A DNA stretch of 64,000 bases. It comes from Bog-756 sp963776225. Lineage in GTDB: Bacteria; Actinomycetota; Acidimicrobiia; Acidimicrobiales; RAAP-2. A program made the position numbers and the translations under genes. The notes below the pieces were generated by a model that saw nothing but the letters and a program-made list of their open reading frames with translations, searched no databases and was not told the DNA's origin. This document shows, in pieces, positions 1 through 10,100 of this stretch. The first letter of the stretch is position 1. Each line of letters starts with the position of its first letter. The stretch covers positions 496,001 to 560,000 of the forward strand of contig CAVZLL010000003.1 in assembly GCA_963776225.1 (NCBI GenBank), read 5' to 3'.

Positions 1-713
1 GTCCAGCCGAGCTGGCCGAGTCGAGTGATCAGGTAGCCATTGACGATCACCTCCTCTGCGACCGACGTGATCGCCGCCATGGCGATCCCCCAGATCACGT
101 AGTAGCCGGGCACGTGACCGATCGAGATCCGGTTGACCAGCGTCGATTCACGGGCAAGCAGCGGTGCGAGGACGATTGCCACCGGGATCTCGGCACCGAA
201 GGAGGCGGCGGCCAATCCGAGCCCGGGCAGCACGTCCTGTCGCAGACTTGGTGACCCGAGTCCCAGTATCGCCGGTGGTTGGCCGGTCCTGGTCAGGAGC
301 AACAGCGCCAACGGGACCACGGCCGCCACCGAGAGATAGCTGAGGATGCCGACGACAAGGTTGGAAACGGGGTGGCCGGCGATGATGACGGGGAACCGGG
401 TGATGTTACCGATGCCGGACACGTGTTGTGCAAGGACGATGACGGCGGACGTGACGACCGGTAGAAGGAAGGCGAGCATGACCAACCGGGTCTCCCAGAC
501 CAGATGCCTCCTCGCAGGTCCATTCCCGAAAACCACCGGAACTGATGGTTGCTCCACTTCCCACTCGGGTGGTGCCGACGCGGTCCAGAAGGACCACCCT
601 TCGGGCGGCGGCGGCCAGTCGGATGGTGGCCTCCATCCCTCGGGGGGTCGCCAGCCGGGCGGTGGGGGAGGCCAGTTCGGTGGTGGGCGCCAGAGCCAAT
701 CGACGGACGGCAT
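1..713 (-). CDS. CPBP-family intramembrane metalloprotease, C-terminus cut by window edge
   Basis: The minus-strand frame opens with ATG at 713, behind an AGGAG about 5 nt upstream, and stays open for 237 codons to the window edge, so the C-terminus is missing. Residues 1 to about 60 form a soluble tail of Pro/Trp pieces (WPPPPPGW, GWRPPEGW). Hydrophobic helices follow, and the visible part ends in SVAEEVIVNGYL, which resembles motif 1 (EExxxR) of CPBP/Abi/Rce1-type membrane proteases. Asn stands where Arg is usual. The later His motifs lie outside the window. Family members cleave or process membrane-associated substrates, and the substrate here is unknown. The gene is divergent from the monooxygenase operon. 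Confidence 0.75.
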   Translation of the reverse strand, partial: MPSVDWLWRPPPNWPPPPPGWRPPEGWRPPSDWPPPPEGWSFWTASAPPEWEVEQPSVPVVFGNGPARRHLVWETRLVMLAFLLPVVTSAVIVLAQHVSGIGNITRFPVIIAGHPVSNLVVGILSYLSVAAVVPLALLLLTRTGQPPAILGLGSPSLRQDVLPGLGLAAASFGAEIPVAIVLAPLLARESTLVNRISIGHVPGYYVIWGIAMAAITSVAEEVIVNGYLITRLGQLGW

Positions 714-743
714 CCACTCCTGTCGGCCTGAGGAGGGTGCTCC

Positions 744-756
744 TTGACCACGTCAA
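744..756. promoter_or_regulatory. TTGAC-n3-GTCAA inverted repeat in divergent promoter region
   Basis: The 95-bp gap between the divergent CPBP and monooxygenase genes holds the 5-3-5 palindrome TTGACCACGTCAA. It could be an operator for either gene, or the TTGACC half could be a -35 element. No clear -10 was placed, and no regulator gene is adjacent. Confidence 0.3.
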
Positions 757-808
757 CCGAGAAACACGAGGTTGAGCCCGGGAATGGGAGCTGTCCTAGG
801 ATTGCCGC

Positions 809-2635
809 ATGCCGAGATCCGAGCCGCCGGTCGCCGGTTACGACCCCGAGGCTGTTCGCGCCAAGTACCTCGCGGAGCGCGACAGGCGGCTGGTTCCCCA
901 CCGAGCCGATATCCGCGACCTCCGGACCGACGAGTACTTCGCCCGGTACCGTGAGGACCCCTTCACCCCGCTGATCGAGCGCGAAGCGGTCGCCGACGAG
1001 GTCGATGCCGTGATCGTGGGCGGGGGGATCGCCGGGCTCCTGGCCGGTGCACGCCTCCGCCAGGCCGGAGTCCAGCGGATCCGCATCATCGACCAGGCCG
1101 GTGGCGTCGGAGGGACCTGGTACTGGAACCGCTATCCGGGGGTGATGTGCGATGTGGAGTCGTACATCTACCTCCCGATGCTGGAGGAGCTCGGATACAC
1201 CCCGACCCATCGCTACGCGTTCGGCGAGGAGATCCTTGGCCACCTGGAGGTGATCGCACGCCGGTTCGGCCTCGTGGACGATGCCCTCTTCCACACCGGA
1301 GTGATCCGCGCCGAATGGCAGGAGGACGCGGCTCGCTGGCGGATCAACACCGACCGCGGCGACGGGATCAACTGCCGGTGGTACGTCCTGGCCGTCGGGA
1401 TCCTCAACCTCATGAAGCTGCCGACCATCCAGGGCATGGAGGACTTCACCGGTCACTCGTTCCACACGGCCCGCTGGGACTACGAGTACACCGGCGGAGC
1501 CCCGGGTGAACCCCTCACCGGCCTGACGGACAAGGTCGTCGCGCTCGTCGGCACCGGGGCGAGTGGCATCCAGACGGTGCCGCCGCTGGCCGAGTCGGCC
1601 AAGCAGCTCTTGGTGTTCCAGCGCACGCCGTCGGCCATCGGTGAGCGGGGGAACCGGCCCACCGATCCAGACTTCGGCCACGACTTCGAACCCGGCTGGC
1701 AGCGGGACCGGATGGACAACTTCCAGGGGATCATCATGGGTCGGCCAGTCGAGGTCGACCTGGTGGACGACGGGTGGACGCGCGACTACGCCGCAACCCG
1801 TAAGGTTCCACGCCCCGAGGGCATGACCGGCGAGGACTACATGCGGATGCTCGAGGAGATCGACTACCAGATCATGGAAGCGCACCGGCACCGGGTCGAG
1901 GAGCTCGTGGCCGACCCGGCCACGGCCGAGATCCTGAAGCCGTACTACCGGTACCTGTGCAAGCGCCCGTGCTTCCACGACGAATACCTACCGGCCATCA
2001 ACAACCCCACCGTCACGGTGATCGACTGCCCCGGCGGGATCGAGCGGATCACCCCGCGGGGCGTGGTCGTCGACGGGAAGGAGTACGAGGTCGACTGCAT
2101 CGTCTACGGCACCGGATTCGAAGCCGAGCTCACTCCGCTCTTCCGCCGCGTCGGCCACGAGATCGTCGGGCGCGGCGGTGTCACCTTGACCGAGAAGTGG
2201 TCCGACGGCGCCGCCAGCCTGTTCGGGATGATGAGCCGTGGATTCCCCAACATGTTCGTGATGCCGGCCCCCGGGCAGCAGGCGGTGGTGACCGTCAACT
2301 ACACGCAGCTGGCCGTGCTGGGTGCCGAGTTCATCGGTCGCACGGTCGGGTTGCTCGAGCAGAAGGGCGTGGAGGTGTTCGACGTGAGCGCCGAGGCGGA
2401 GGAGGACTGGACGCAGAAGATCGTCGGCTCCTTCGTCGATGCCACCGCCATCATGTCCGCCTGCACCCCCTCGCGCCTCAACAACGAGGGTCACCCCGAG
2501 ACCATGAACCCCCGCAACGGGAGCTACGGCGGTGGGTTGGGCGACTGGTTCGGCTATCGCGAGCTGCTCGAGCAGTGGCTCGAGGCCGGCACCTTGGAGG
2601 GCCTGGACCTCGAGGTCCGCTCAGGCGCGCCGTGA
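809..2635 (+). CDS. Flavin-dependent Baeyer-Villiger-type monooxygenase
   Basis: 608 aa, close to the size of phenylacetone/cyclohexanone monooxygenases. Residues 71-76 (GGGIAG) form the FAD Rossmann loop. GGVGGTWYWNRYPG at about 98-111 is the flavin-contacting segment. FTGHSFHTARWD at 213-224 fits the BVMO fingerprint FxGxxxHxxxW(P/D), and GTGASG near 248-253 is the NADPH loop. The family inserts oxygen next to a ketone using FAD, NADPH and O2, giving an ester or lactone. Its GTGA overlap with an SDR, followed by an amidohydrolase, suggests an alcohol-ketone-ester/lactone-hydrolysis route for an alicyclic or terpenoid substrate. The substrate cannot be read from the sequence. Confidence 0.88.
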   Translation: MPRSEPPVAGYDPEAVRAKYLAERDRRLVPHRADIRDLRTDEYFARYREDPFTPLIEREAVADEVDAVIVGGGIAGLLAGARLRQAGVQRIRIIDQAGGVGGTWYWNRYPGVMCDVESYIYLPMLEELGYTPTHRYAFGEEILGHLEVIARRFGLVDDALFHTGVIRAEWQEDAARWRINTDRGDGINCRWYVLAVGILNLMKLPTIQGMEDFTGHSFHTARWDYEYTGGAPGEPLTGLTDKVVALVGTGASGIQTVPPLAESAKQLLVFQRTPSAIGERGNRPTDPDFGHDFEPGWQRDRMDNFQGIIMGRPVEVDLVDDGWTRDYAATRKVPRPEGMTGEDYMRMLEEIDYQIMEAHRHRVEELVADPATAEILKPYYRYLCKRPCFHDEYLPAINNPTVTVIDCPGGIERITPRGVVVDGKEYEVDCIVYGTGFEAELTPLFRRVGHEIVGRGGVTLTEKWSDGAASLFGMMSRGFPNMFVMPAPGQQAVVTVNYTQLAVLGAEFIGRTVGLLEQKGVEVFDVSAEAEEDWTQKIVGSFVDATAIMSACTPSRLNNEGHPETMNPRNGSYGGGLGDWFGYRELLEQWLEAGTLEGLDLEVRSGAP

Positions 2636-4287
2636 GCGCTCGCAGGCGTGTCGTCGTCGTGACCGGCGGCGGGGGCGGGATCGGAGCTGGCGTCGCCGAG
2701 GAGCTCGGCCGCAACGGCTGGTTCGTCGTGACCGTCGACCCCCTGGTGACCCTCGACGGGTCAGCGCAGCTTCCGGAGCCCGAAGAGACCACGGCCGACC
2801 GCATCGTGGCAGCGGGCGGTTCTGCTCGTGCCTCGTCCGTGTCGGTGACCGACGGCGAGGCGGTCCGCAACCTGTTCTGCGAACTCGCAGACGAACACGG
2901 GGGACTCGACGCCGTCGTCAATGTCGCCGGCATCACCCGGCAGACCTACTTCGGACAGGGCACCGAGGAGGACTGGCTGGCGGTGCTCGCGGTGCACCTC
3001 GAGGGCTACCGAAACGTGCTCGAGGGCGCACTGCCGCTCATGGCCGCCGCGGGACACGGCCGCATCCTCGGTGTCACCTCGGGTTCGGGATGGCGGGCGG
3101 CCGATGCCGGGGCGTACAGCTGCGCCAAGCGGGCCGTCGCCGCACTCACCTGGCAGCTGGGACGTCAGGTGCCGCCGGGCGTCACCGTCAACGCGATGTC
3201 TCCCATCGCAGCCACCCGGATGATGGCTTCTGCCCTCGAGCGAGCGCGGAAGGCTGGCCAGTCCGGCGGTGGCGGGATCTCCTTCCTCTCGGTCGCGGAT
3301 CCCGAGGACCTGGGTCCGTTCGGTGCCCACCTGCTCGGTGAAGGATTCGGGTGGTGCAGCGGCCAGGTGCTCTTCGCCGGCGGACCGGAAGCGGCCGTCA
3401 TCGACCAACCCCGCCTGCTCGAAGTGGTGCGCACCGACCACGTCGGCTCCCTCGCCCGGCTGCTCGACGTCGTCGTCCCCGGCGCCCTGGCAAAAGCCGA
3501 GAAGCAGCAGTCCAGCGTGGGCGGCGGCAACTCGAGGTTCGGGCCGGTCTTCGACGACCCGGCCCCTGCCGACCCCGCACCGGCGCAGGCGCGGTCCTGT
3601 CTCCTCGTGTCCGACCGGCCCCTTCTGGCCGCGTCGCTCACCGCCGCGCTCGGGGCTCGGTCGATCACCTGTCACCAGATCCAGCCCGCTCACGGCTTCC
3701 GCCAGGCGGCCGACGCCCTGAACGCCGGTGTCGAAGCGATCGGTCCGGTCGACGCGGTGGTCCTCGCCGCGGCAGGTGGTCACCCGACGGCCGGCCTCGC
3801 GGAAGGCTGGGAGCGGGTGCTCGCCGAGCACCGGGGGATCGTCGGGGAAATCCACACCGATGCCGGATGGGCCCGGGCGGTCGCCGACTACGCCGCCGGT
3901 GCTGCCCGCCCGGTCCGGCTGGCGACGCTCACCGACGCCACGACCACCGGAGGTCGCAGTCGCGCCCAGGCATCGGCCCAGCACGCGCGGGTCGCCGCCG
4001 GTGCCACCGAGGGGCGGGTCACCGCACTCGCGGCGAGCATCGAGGCACCCGATGAGCACGCCGCCCAACCGGCGGGTGAGCTCGTCGCTCACCTTCTCGC
4101 CAGCCCCGAGGCGACCGAGCTGGCCGGTGCGGAGCTGGTGGTCGGCCCGGGTTGGCTCGGGCTCCGCAGTCATCCCCGGCCGATCGGCAGCATCACCTAT
4201 GGCGGTCCCGCGGTCCCCGACTGGCTCGATGGGACGCTGCGCGAGATCGTCGGCGCCAGCGGCCACCCGTCGGAAGGGGAGGGCTGA
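2632..4287 (+). CDS. SDR oxidoreductase with extra C-terminal Rossmann-like domain
   Basis: The GTG start at 2632 overlaps the monooxygenase stop as GTGA. The product is 551 aa, about twice a normal SDR. Residues 1-270 form a classical SDR: TGGGGGIG at 11-18 binds NAD(P), and the catalytic set is Ser near 150, YSCAK with Tyr162 and Lys166. After a Pro/Ala-rich linker near 300, a second alpha/beta domain (about 310-551) begins RSCLLVSDRPLLAASL and lacks both the glycine motif and YxxxK, so it is probably structural or inactive. The enzyme likely oxidises or reduces the alcohol/ketone handled by the upstream monooxygenase. It ends in an ATGA overlap with the amidohydrolase. Confidence 0.82.
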   Translation: MSARRRVVVVTGGGGGIGAGVAEELGRNGWFVVTVDPLVTLDGSAQLPEPEETTADRIVAAGGSARASSVSVTDGEAVRNLFCELADEHGGLDAVVNVAGITRQTYFGQGTEEDWLAVLAVHLEGYRNVLEGALPLMAAAGHGRILGVTSGSGWRAADAGAYSCAKRAVAALTWQLGRQVPPGVTVNAMSPIAATRMMASALERARKAGQSGGGGISFLSVADPEDLGPFGAHLLGEGFGWCSGQVLFAGGPEAAVIDQPRLLEVVRTDHVGSLARLLDVVVPGALAKAEKQQSSVGGGNSRFGPVFDDPAPADPAPAQARSCLLVSDRPLLAASLTAALGARSITCHQIQPAHGFRQAADALNAGVEAIGPVDAVVLAAAGGHPTAGLAEGWERVLAEHRGIVGEIHTDAGWARAVADYAAGAARPVRLATLTDATTTGGRSRAQASAQHARVAAGATEGRVTALAASIEAPDEHAAQPAGELVAHLLASPEATELAGAELVVGPGWLGLRSHPRPIGSITYGGPAVPDWLDGTLREIVGASGHPSEGEG

Positions 4288-5153
4288 TGGCCGACCGGCC
4301 CGCCCGGGTCGTGGATGCCCACGTCCACCTGTGGGACCCCGCCCGAACCGACTGGTATCCGTACCTCTCCCACCCTCAGGCTCCCGCCACCGCTGACGCC
4401 TCGCGGATGTTCCGCCGCTTCGATGCCCGTACCTATCAGACCGAAGCGGCCGGATGGAACGTCGAGAAGTTCGTCAACGTCGCCGCCGCCACCGGCCGCC
4501 ACTCGGTCGACGAGACCATCGAGCTCGATGGTAACGCCCGGGCCAACGGCGGCCCCGATGCCATCATCGGCGGCATCCCTCCGACGGACACGGTGGCCGA
4601 TGCGGTCGAGCTCCTCGACCTGCAGATGACCGCGTCACGTTTCCGGGGCGTCCGCCCGATGGGTCGGTACGAGGGCCCTCTTCCCGACGCCGGCGTGCTC
4701 CATGCGCTGCAAGAGCGGAACCTGCTGTTCGAGCTGATGACCCATCCCGATCAGCTCCGGGCGGCGTCGGAGCAGCTCGCGGGTTTCGAGGATCTGGTCG
4801 TCGTGGTCGAGCACACCGGGTGGCCCCGCTCGAGCTCGGACGAGGAGCGCACCCTCTGGCAGGGGGGGATCGACGCGCTGGCCGGCCTCGGCGACAACGT
4901 CGTGTGCAAGCTCTCGGGTCTGGCGATGCCGTTGGAGTCGATGAGCGTCGGTGCCTTTGCTCCGTGGCTCGAACATGCCATCGGGGTATTCGGCGTCGAC
5001 CGTTGCCTGTTCGCCAGCAACTTCCCTGTGGACTCGATGTACGGCACCTTCGACCAGCTCTACACGGTGTTCAGCTCCGTCACGGCGGGTCTCGACGAGC
5101 GTTCCCGCTCGAAGCTCTTCGCGGAGAACGCGGAACGGATCTACCGCTGCTGA
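4287..5153 (+). CDS. Amidohydrolase-family (COG3618-like) metal hydrolase
   Basis: 288 aa, starting at the ATG that overlaps the SDR stop (ATGA at 4287). The N-terminal VDAHVHLWD gives the HxH metal motif. EHTGWPR in the middle and FASNFPVD near residue 245 match the later strands of COG3618 TIM-barrel hydrolases, with Asn where many members carry a metal-binding Asp at the FGSDWP position. Relatives hydrolyse lactones or decarboxylate. As the third gene of a tightly overlapping operon it probably opens the ester or lactone made by the monooxygenase. A decarboxylase role cannot be excluded. Confidence 0.8.
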   Translation: MADRPARVVDAHVHLWDPARTDWYPYLSHPQAPATADASRMFRRFDARTYQTEAAGWNVEKFVNVAAATGRHSVDETIELDGNARANGGPDAIIGGIPPTDTVADAVELLDLQMTASRFRGVRPMGRYEGPLPDAGVLHALQERNLLFELMTHPDQLRAASEQLAGFEDLVVVVEHTGWPRSSSDEERTLWQGGIDALAGLGDNVVCKLSGLAMPLESMSVGAFAPWLEHAIGVFGVDRCLFASNFPVDSMYGTFDQLYTVFSSVTAGLDERSRSKLFAENAERIYRC

Positions 5154-5298
5154 CCAGGCTCGGTTGCGACGTCAACCTGCAAAGGGGCAACCGGTGGAAT
5201 CGAGGGAGGCGCCGTTGACCAGGGCGGCTCTGCGACCAGGACGGTCGACGCCGGATGTCGCCCCAGCCTGTGGTCCGATTCGCTTCTCGGGAAGGGGA

Positions 5299-5724
5299 AT
5301 GGGTCCACGTCTCGGTCCTCGTCGCGCCGTCGCCGCGAGAACCTCCAGGCATCCCGGGGTCACCTCGTCGATCGCCTTCGCCCTCTTGGGAAGGATCGAG
5401 GACTTCTTCGCCGGTCCGTTGAACCGCCTCGCCGAGTTGGAGCGGCGGCTCCGGCGCATCGGCGCCGAGTTGAGGGCGACCGGTCTTCTCGATTCGGTGG
5501 ATATGGCTCTGGCGCTTGACGAGCACCCGCAACTCGGCGAACTCACCTCTCCGCAATGGGAGATCGTCAGGCGCCTGTACCAGGGCGAGCGCCCGGCCAC
5601 CATCGCCACGGCCGTCTGCGTGAGCCCGAGCACGGTGCGCAACCACCTCAGTGCCATCTACAGGAAGTTCGGCGTCCGTTCACAGTTCGAGCTCTTGGCG
5701 ATCCTCCGCAAGCCGCAGTCCTGA
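5299..5724 (+). CDS. LuxR-type HTH transcriptional regulator
   Basis: The last 60 residues form a LuxR/NarL helix-turn-helix: LTSPQWEIVRRLYQG, then VSPSTVRNHLSAIYRKFGVRS, a good recognition helix. The N-terminal half is short and shows no receiver, PAS or autoinducer domain, only a Leu/Arg-rich amphipathic stretch that could dimerise. I chose the ATG at 5299 behind GAAGGGG, though the spacing is tight. The same frame is open further upstream, with a TTG at 5215 as an alternative. It lies downstream of the monooxygenase operon and may regulate it; that is inferred from position only. Confidence 0.65.
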   Translation: MGPRLGPRRAVAARTSRHPGVTSSIAFALLGRIEDFFAGPLNRLAELERRLRRIGAELRATGLLDSVDMALALDEHPQLGELTSPQWEIVRRLYQGERPATIATAVCVSPSTVRNHLSAIYRKFGVRSQFELLAILRKPQS

Positions 5725-5852
5725 GGGCAGCGTCTCCTCAGTTCAGGTTCCTCGGAGGCGATGAGCCGGTCTCTCGGTGGATCCGAAGTCACCTGGCCGC
5801 GTGCCCCTCCGGCCTGGCAGCGGGCTCACCGGTCGTGTGTACTTGATTCCCA

Positions 5853-6934
5853 GTGGAACCCGATGAACTGACATCCCTCGGCGTCTACGACCGCACCGCC
5901 GAGGACGCCCCGGCTCGACTCGAGCTGCTCAACTATGTGACAGCGTTGGGGGCCACCGCCGAAGAGCTCGTCGGGTACCGCGACATGCTCCCCGCGTTGG
6001 CGGGAAGGCTGGCGATACGCGACGGCCCGGGCGTGACGATCGAAGAGGTCGCCGGACTGTCAGGTCTGAGCACTGACCAGGTGCGTCTCCTGGCCCGGGC
6101 AGCCGGTCTTCCTGATCCCGAGCCGGGAGCCGGAGTGCTGACAGCGGGTTTCGTCGCCCTCGCCGGGGGTATGAACGCCGTCACCGCTGTGTTCGGTGAG
6201 GACGTCGCCTTCCAGCTACTGCGGGTGTTGGGATCCTCGATGGCCCGGGTGGCCGATGCCGTGGTATCGGCCTTCTTGGTCAACGTCGAACCTGGCGCTC
6301 GACGCGAGGAGGGTGCCCTCGGCATCGCCCGAGCCAACGTCGAGGCGGCCGCCTTGTTGTCCCCCGTGGCGTCCGTCCTCGACACTCTGTTCCGCCAACA
6401 CCTGCTGAGCGCACAACGTCCGGCAACCGTCGACGCGGACGTGGTCGGATACGAGACCCAACAGCTCGTCGTGGGGTTCGTCGATCTGGTCGGATCCACG
6501 GAACTGGGGGAAGAGCTGAGCATCCGTGACCTCGGTGCAGCCCTCACCGGTTTCGAGCGTCTCTCCACCGACGCCATCACGAATGGCGGCGGCCGGGTGG
6601 TCAAGCTCATTGGGGACGAGATCCTCTATACCACCCCAGACGCCCCTTCGGCCTGTGCAATCGCGCTCGACCTCGCCGCGTGTTCAGTGATCATCCCCTC
6701 ATTCCTCCGGTGCGGGTGGGACTGGCCGCTGGCGAGGTCGTTCGTCGGGACGGCGACGTCTTCGGGACGGTGGTGAACCTTGCGGCCCGGGCGGTCAAGG
6801 CGGGATTGCCCGGCGAGGTCGTCGCAACGTCGGAGGTGGCGATCAACTCGGGTGTGCGCCGTGAACCGCTCGGTCATCGCCCCCTGAAGGGTTTCGTCAA
6901 GCCGGTCGAGCTCTACCGACTCCTGCGGAGATGA
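5853..6934 (+). pseudogene. Class III adenylate/guanylate cyclase with N-terminal regulatory domain, frameshifted
   Basis: The GTG start at 5853 opens a roughly 200-residue all-helical domain resembling the autoinhibitory domain of mycobacterial Rv1264, then a cyclase homology domain. Catalytic residues are all visible: metal Asp in GFVDLVGST, purine Lys and second metal Asp in VVKLIGDE, and, after the frameshift, transition-state Asn and Arg in VVNLAARA. The frame must change at about 6675-6690, between DLAA and VFSDHP; one base appears to be missing. Because every catalytic residue survives on both sides, a sequencing error or very recent mutation is likelier than old decay. The product would make cAMP (Lys present). 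Confidence 0.75.
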
Positions 6935-7118
6935 TCGCCCAGAACATCGGGTTTCACGATAGGTCGTGATGACCTCCCTGGTCACCAGCCCGGGAGAGGG
7001 CAGCAGGGCGGGGAGGCTGCCGCTGACCTCGGTGCCGGTTATCGTCTAGGGTCGCCACCGTAAGGCACCTCCGGCACGGGTGCAGGCAGGGGACGCTGCC
7101 GAATGATGGGGGGCCACA

Positions 7119-10100
7119 GTGAACGACAGGATCGAACGAGCCATCCGTTTGGCTGCCGTGGGTACGGTGGTGCTTGCCGCCCTCGGGATCGCTTCCCGAG
7201 CGGGGGTGCAGACGTCCGGGGCATCGCCGCGACCAGCCACTGCGCCGGCGTACACCTGGCCGGAAATCCACCAGAACCCGCAACTGACCGGTGTCTCCGA
7301 TGACCCGTCGCTCTCCACCACTGACGCAGGGGGCCTCGGTGTCCGGTGGATGGAGAACACCGGCTCGCAAGCCCTGGGGTCGCCGGTCGTGGGCTGGGAC
7401 GCGAGCCACAATCGGACACTCGTGCTCGTCCCGAACGACGCCGGGTACCTGATTGCGTACGACAGGTCGACTGGTCTGCCCGTCTGGTCCGATCCGTTTG
7501 CCAGCGGGATCGTCAGCACGCCCCTGATCGAGGGCTCGAACGTCTGGATCGGCCCGCTCTCGGGTGGGAGGCTCTACAAGCTCAATCTGTCGACTGGCGC
7601 CACCGAGTGCTCGGCTCCTGTGACCGACGCCAACGGCCAGTACATCGAGTCCGAACCGACGCTGGCAACGCCGCCTGGTGGTCGATCGACCGTGTACATC
7701 GGGGCCGTCGACAACGGTGTGACGAGCGGGCCGCTCACTGCGGTGAACGAGGCGGACTGCACGATTGACTTCTCGGTGTCGTACGAGCCGGTCTCGCCTT
7801 CGACGGGGATATGGGATCCGATCAGCTACGGGGTCGACGCCACCGGCGAGCCCCTGGTCCTCTATGGGACGTCCAATCCGGACAGTGAGGTCTACGTGGT
7901 CGACGCCATCACCGGGGCTCTGGTGTGGCACGATGCAACCGCGGGAACGGGTGCGGGCGACTATGACGTCGGTGCCGGAATTGTCGTCTCTCCACCGGGA
8001 GTCAACGGGTTTGCCGACGGGGTCGCCTACGTCGACACCAAAGCAGGAATCATGTACGCGCTGGACCTGACCACGGGCAGCCTGATCTGGCAGTACCACT
8101 TCGGCGGAGTCACCCTTTCGACAGCCGCCCTGTCGGGCACGAACCTCGTGTTCGGTATTTCAGGAAACAGCGAGCCACAAGGTGGGGTCATAGACCTCAA
8201 TGCCGTGTCCGGTGCACTGCAGTGGCAGTTCACCGCCGGTGCAGAGGTCGACTCCTCGCCCGCCATCGTCGGTCCGACGGGTAGACAGATCGTCGCCTTC
8301 GGCGACGTGAACGGAGAGTTCTATGTCATCTCACTGGCGGCTGGGGCGTTGCTCTACCATTATCAGACCGGCCAAGCCATCTCTGCGTCCCCCTGTGAAA
8401 CCAACGGCAACCTGATCATCTCTTCTGCGGATGGCTATGTCTACGACTTCGCGGTGGGAGGCGGGAACGACACTCCGCCCACCACCGCCGTGTCGTCCCC
8501 GGCGGACTCCTCCAGCGTTGCCAACCCGAATGGGAAGCTCACGATCAGGGGATCGGCGACGAGTGCCTCCGACATCAGCAAGGTCAGCGTCTTCATCCAA
8601 GAAGGAGGCTCCACCGGACGGTGGTGGGACGGCGCGACCGGTTCCTGGAGCGCTGCTCCGTGTCCCGACCCGGCCGCACTGGCGGCACCAGGCACGACTC
8701 AGACGAGCTGGTCGGTGACCGTGCCGGTCGGGACCGGCGGCGGTCTATTGGAAGTCCTGGCCAGTGCCGTCAATGCGAGCGGCATCGCGGACCGCTCCGC
8801 AGAAGAGGGCGTAGCGACCGCCGCTCGCTCGACCTTCACCGTGCTCCCGAGCACCACGGCGCCGAAGCTCTCGGCATCAGCACGATTCATTGCGCCCGAC
8901 GCCGGGTTCACGATCACCGGGAGCGGGTTTGCACACGGCGAGCGGGTCACCCTTACCTTGGGGAAGACGACGCTCGAATCCCTGACCGCTTCCTCCAGCG
9001 GCACCATCGGGAGCACCACGGTCACGCTTCCAGCCTCGGTGGCGTTTGGTCCGCAGAGCCTCACGGCGACGGGTGCAATCTCGAAGAAGTCGACCACCAC
9101 CGGTATCTACGTCTCCAACGCATGGAATCAGTTCCAGCAGAGTTCGCTCCACCAGGGCAACGATCCGAATGACGGTGACTTCTCGAGGGCTACTGCGCTC
9201 GGGCCGAAGACGTTCCTCGAACAGGCGTGGTCGTTCGTGGCCGCTGCTCCGATCGTTGGATCGGTGGCCGTTGTGGACGATCGGGCGTACGCGGCCGACA
9301 CTGGCGGTGCCGTGTACGCCGTGAACGTGGGGACCGGACGACAGATGTGGACCTACCACGACTCGGGATCGCCCATCACCGGTACACCGGCGGTCACCAG
9401 CGGATCCGTCATCGTCGGCACTGCAGCAGGCAGGGTCATCGCCATCAATACGGGGACGGGCAAGCTGACGTGGACCACGGTCGTGGGTCACGGGGCCATC
9501 GAGTCGGCGCCGACCTTCGACGGGACCGATGTCTACGTAGCCTCGGAAGACGGTTACCTGTCTGCCCTCAACGCGACGACCGGGACACTGGTCTGGACGG
9601 CAACCCTGACCGGTGCTCCGGGTGCATCTTCTCCGGCGGTCGATCCGTCGGCCGGCGTGGTCGCCGTGGGTGACGCATCGGGCGACGTCAGTGCATTTTC
9701 CACGACGGCGGGCACACCGCTGTGGACCTCAGCGACCGGAGGTGCGGTCAGCGACTCCCCGGTGATATCCGGGGGCATGGTCTTCATCGGGTCCTCCGAC
9801 GGGGACGTCTTGGCCCTCAACGAGACCTCGGGATCAACGATCTGGAGCTACTCGGTCGGCGAACCGGTGAGCGCTTCTCCCGCCCTTATCGCCGGCATGC
9901 TCGTGGTCGGGGCACCCAACGGGACCGAGGTCTACCTGGATCCGGCCACCGGAGCCGTGGCGTACGACTACTCTCTGGGTGGATCTGTCACTGGCATTGG
10001 AGGAGCTCAGGATTTCGTCACGACCGATCTCGCCTCGGGCACCGTGGTCGGCTCGAAGTACCTCAATTTCCAGCCAAAGGCCTGGACGGCGTCGACGGGT

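Noticed and set aside
293..1978. Long minus-strand open frame (561 codons) opposite the monooxygenase
   Set aside because: It is the antisense of a clear flavoprotein, lacks any recognisable motif, and is Arg/Pro/His-rich, as expected from the GC-rich opposite strand. Only the separate frame starting at 713 looks coding.
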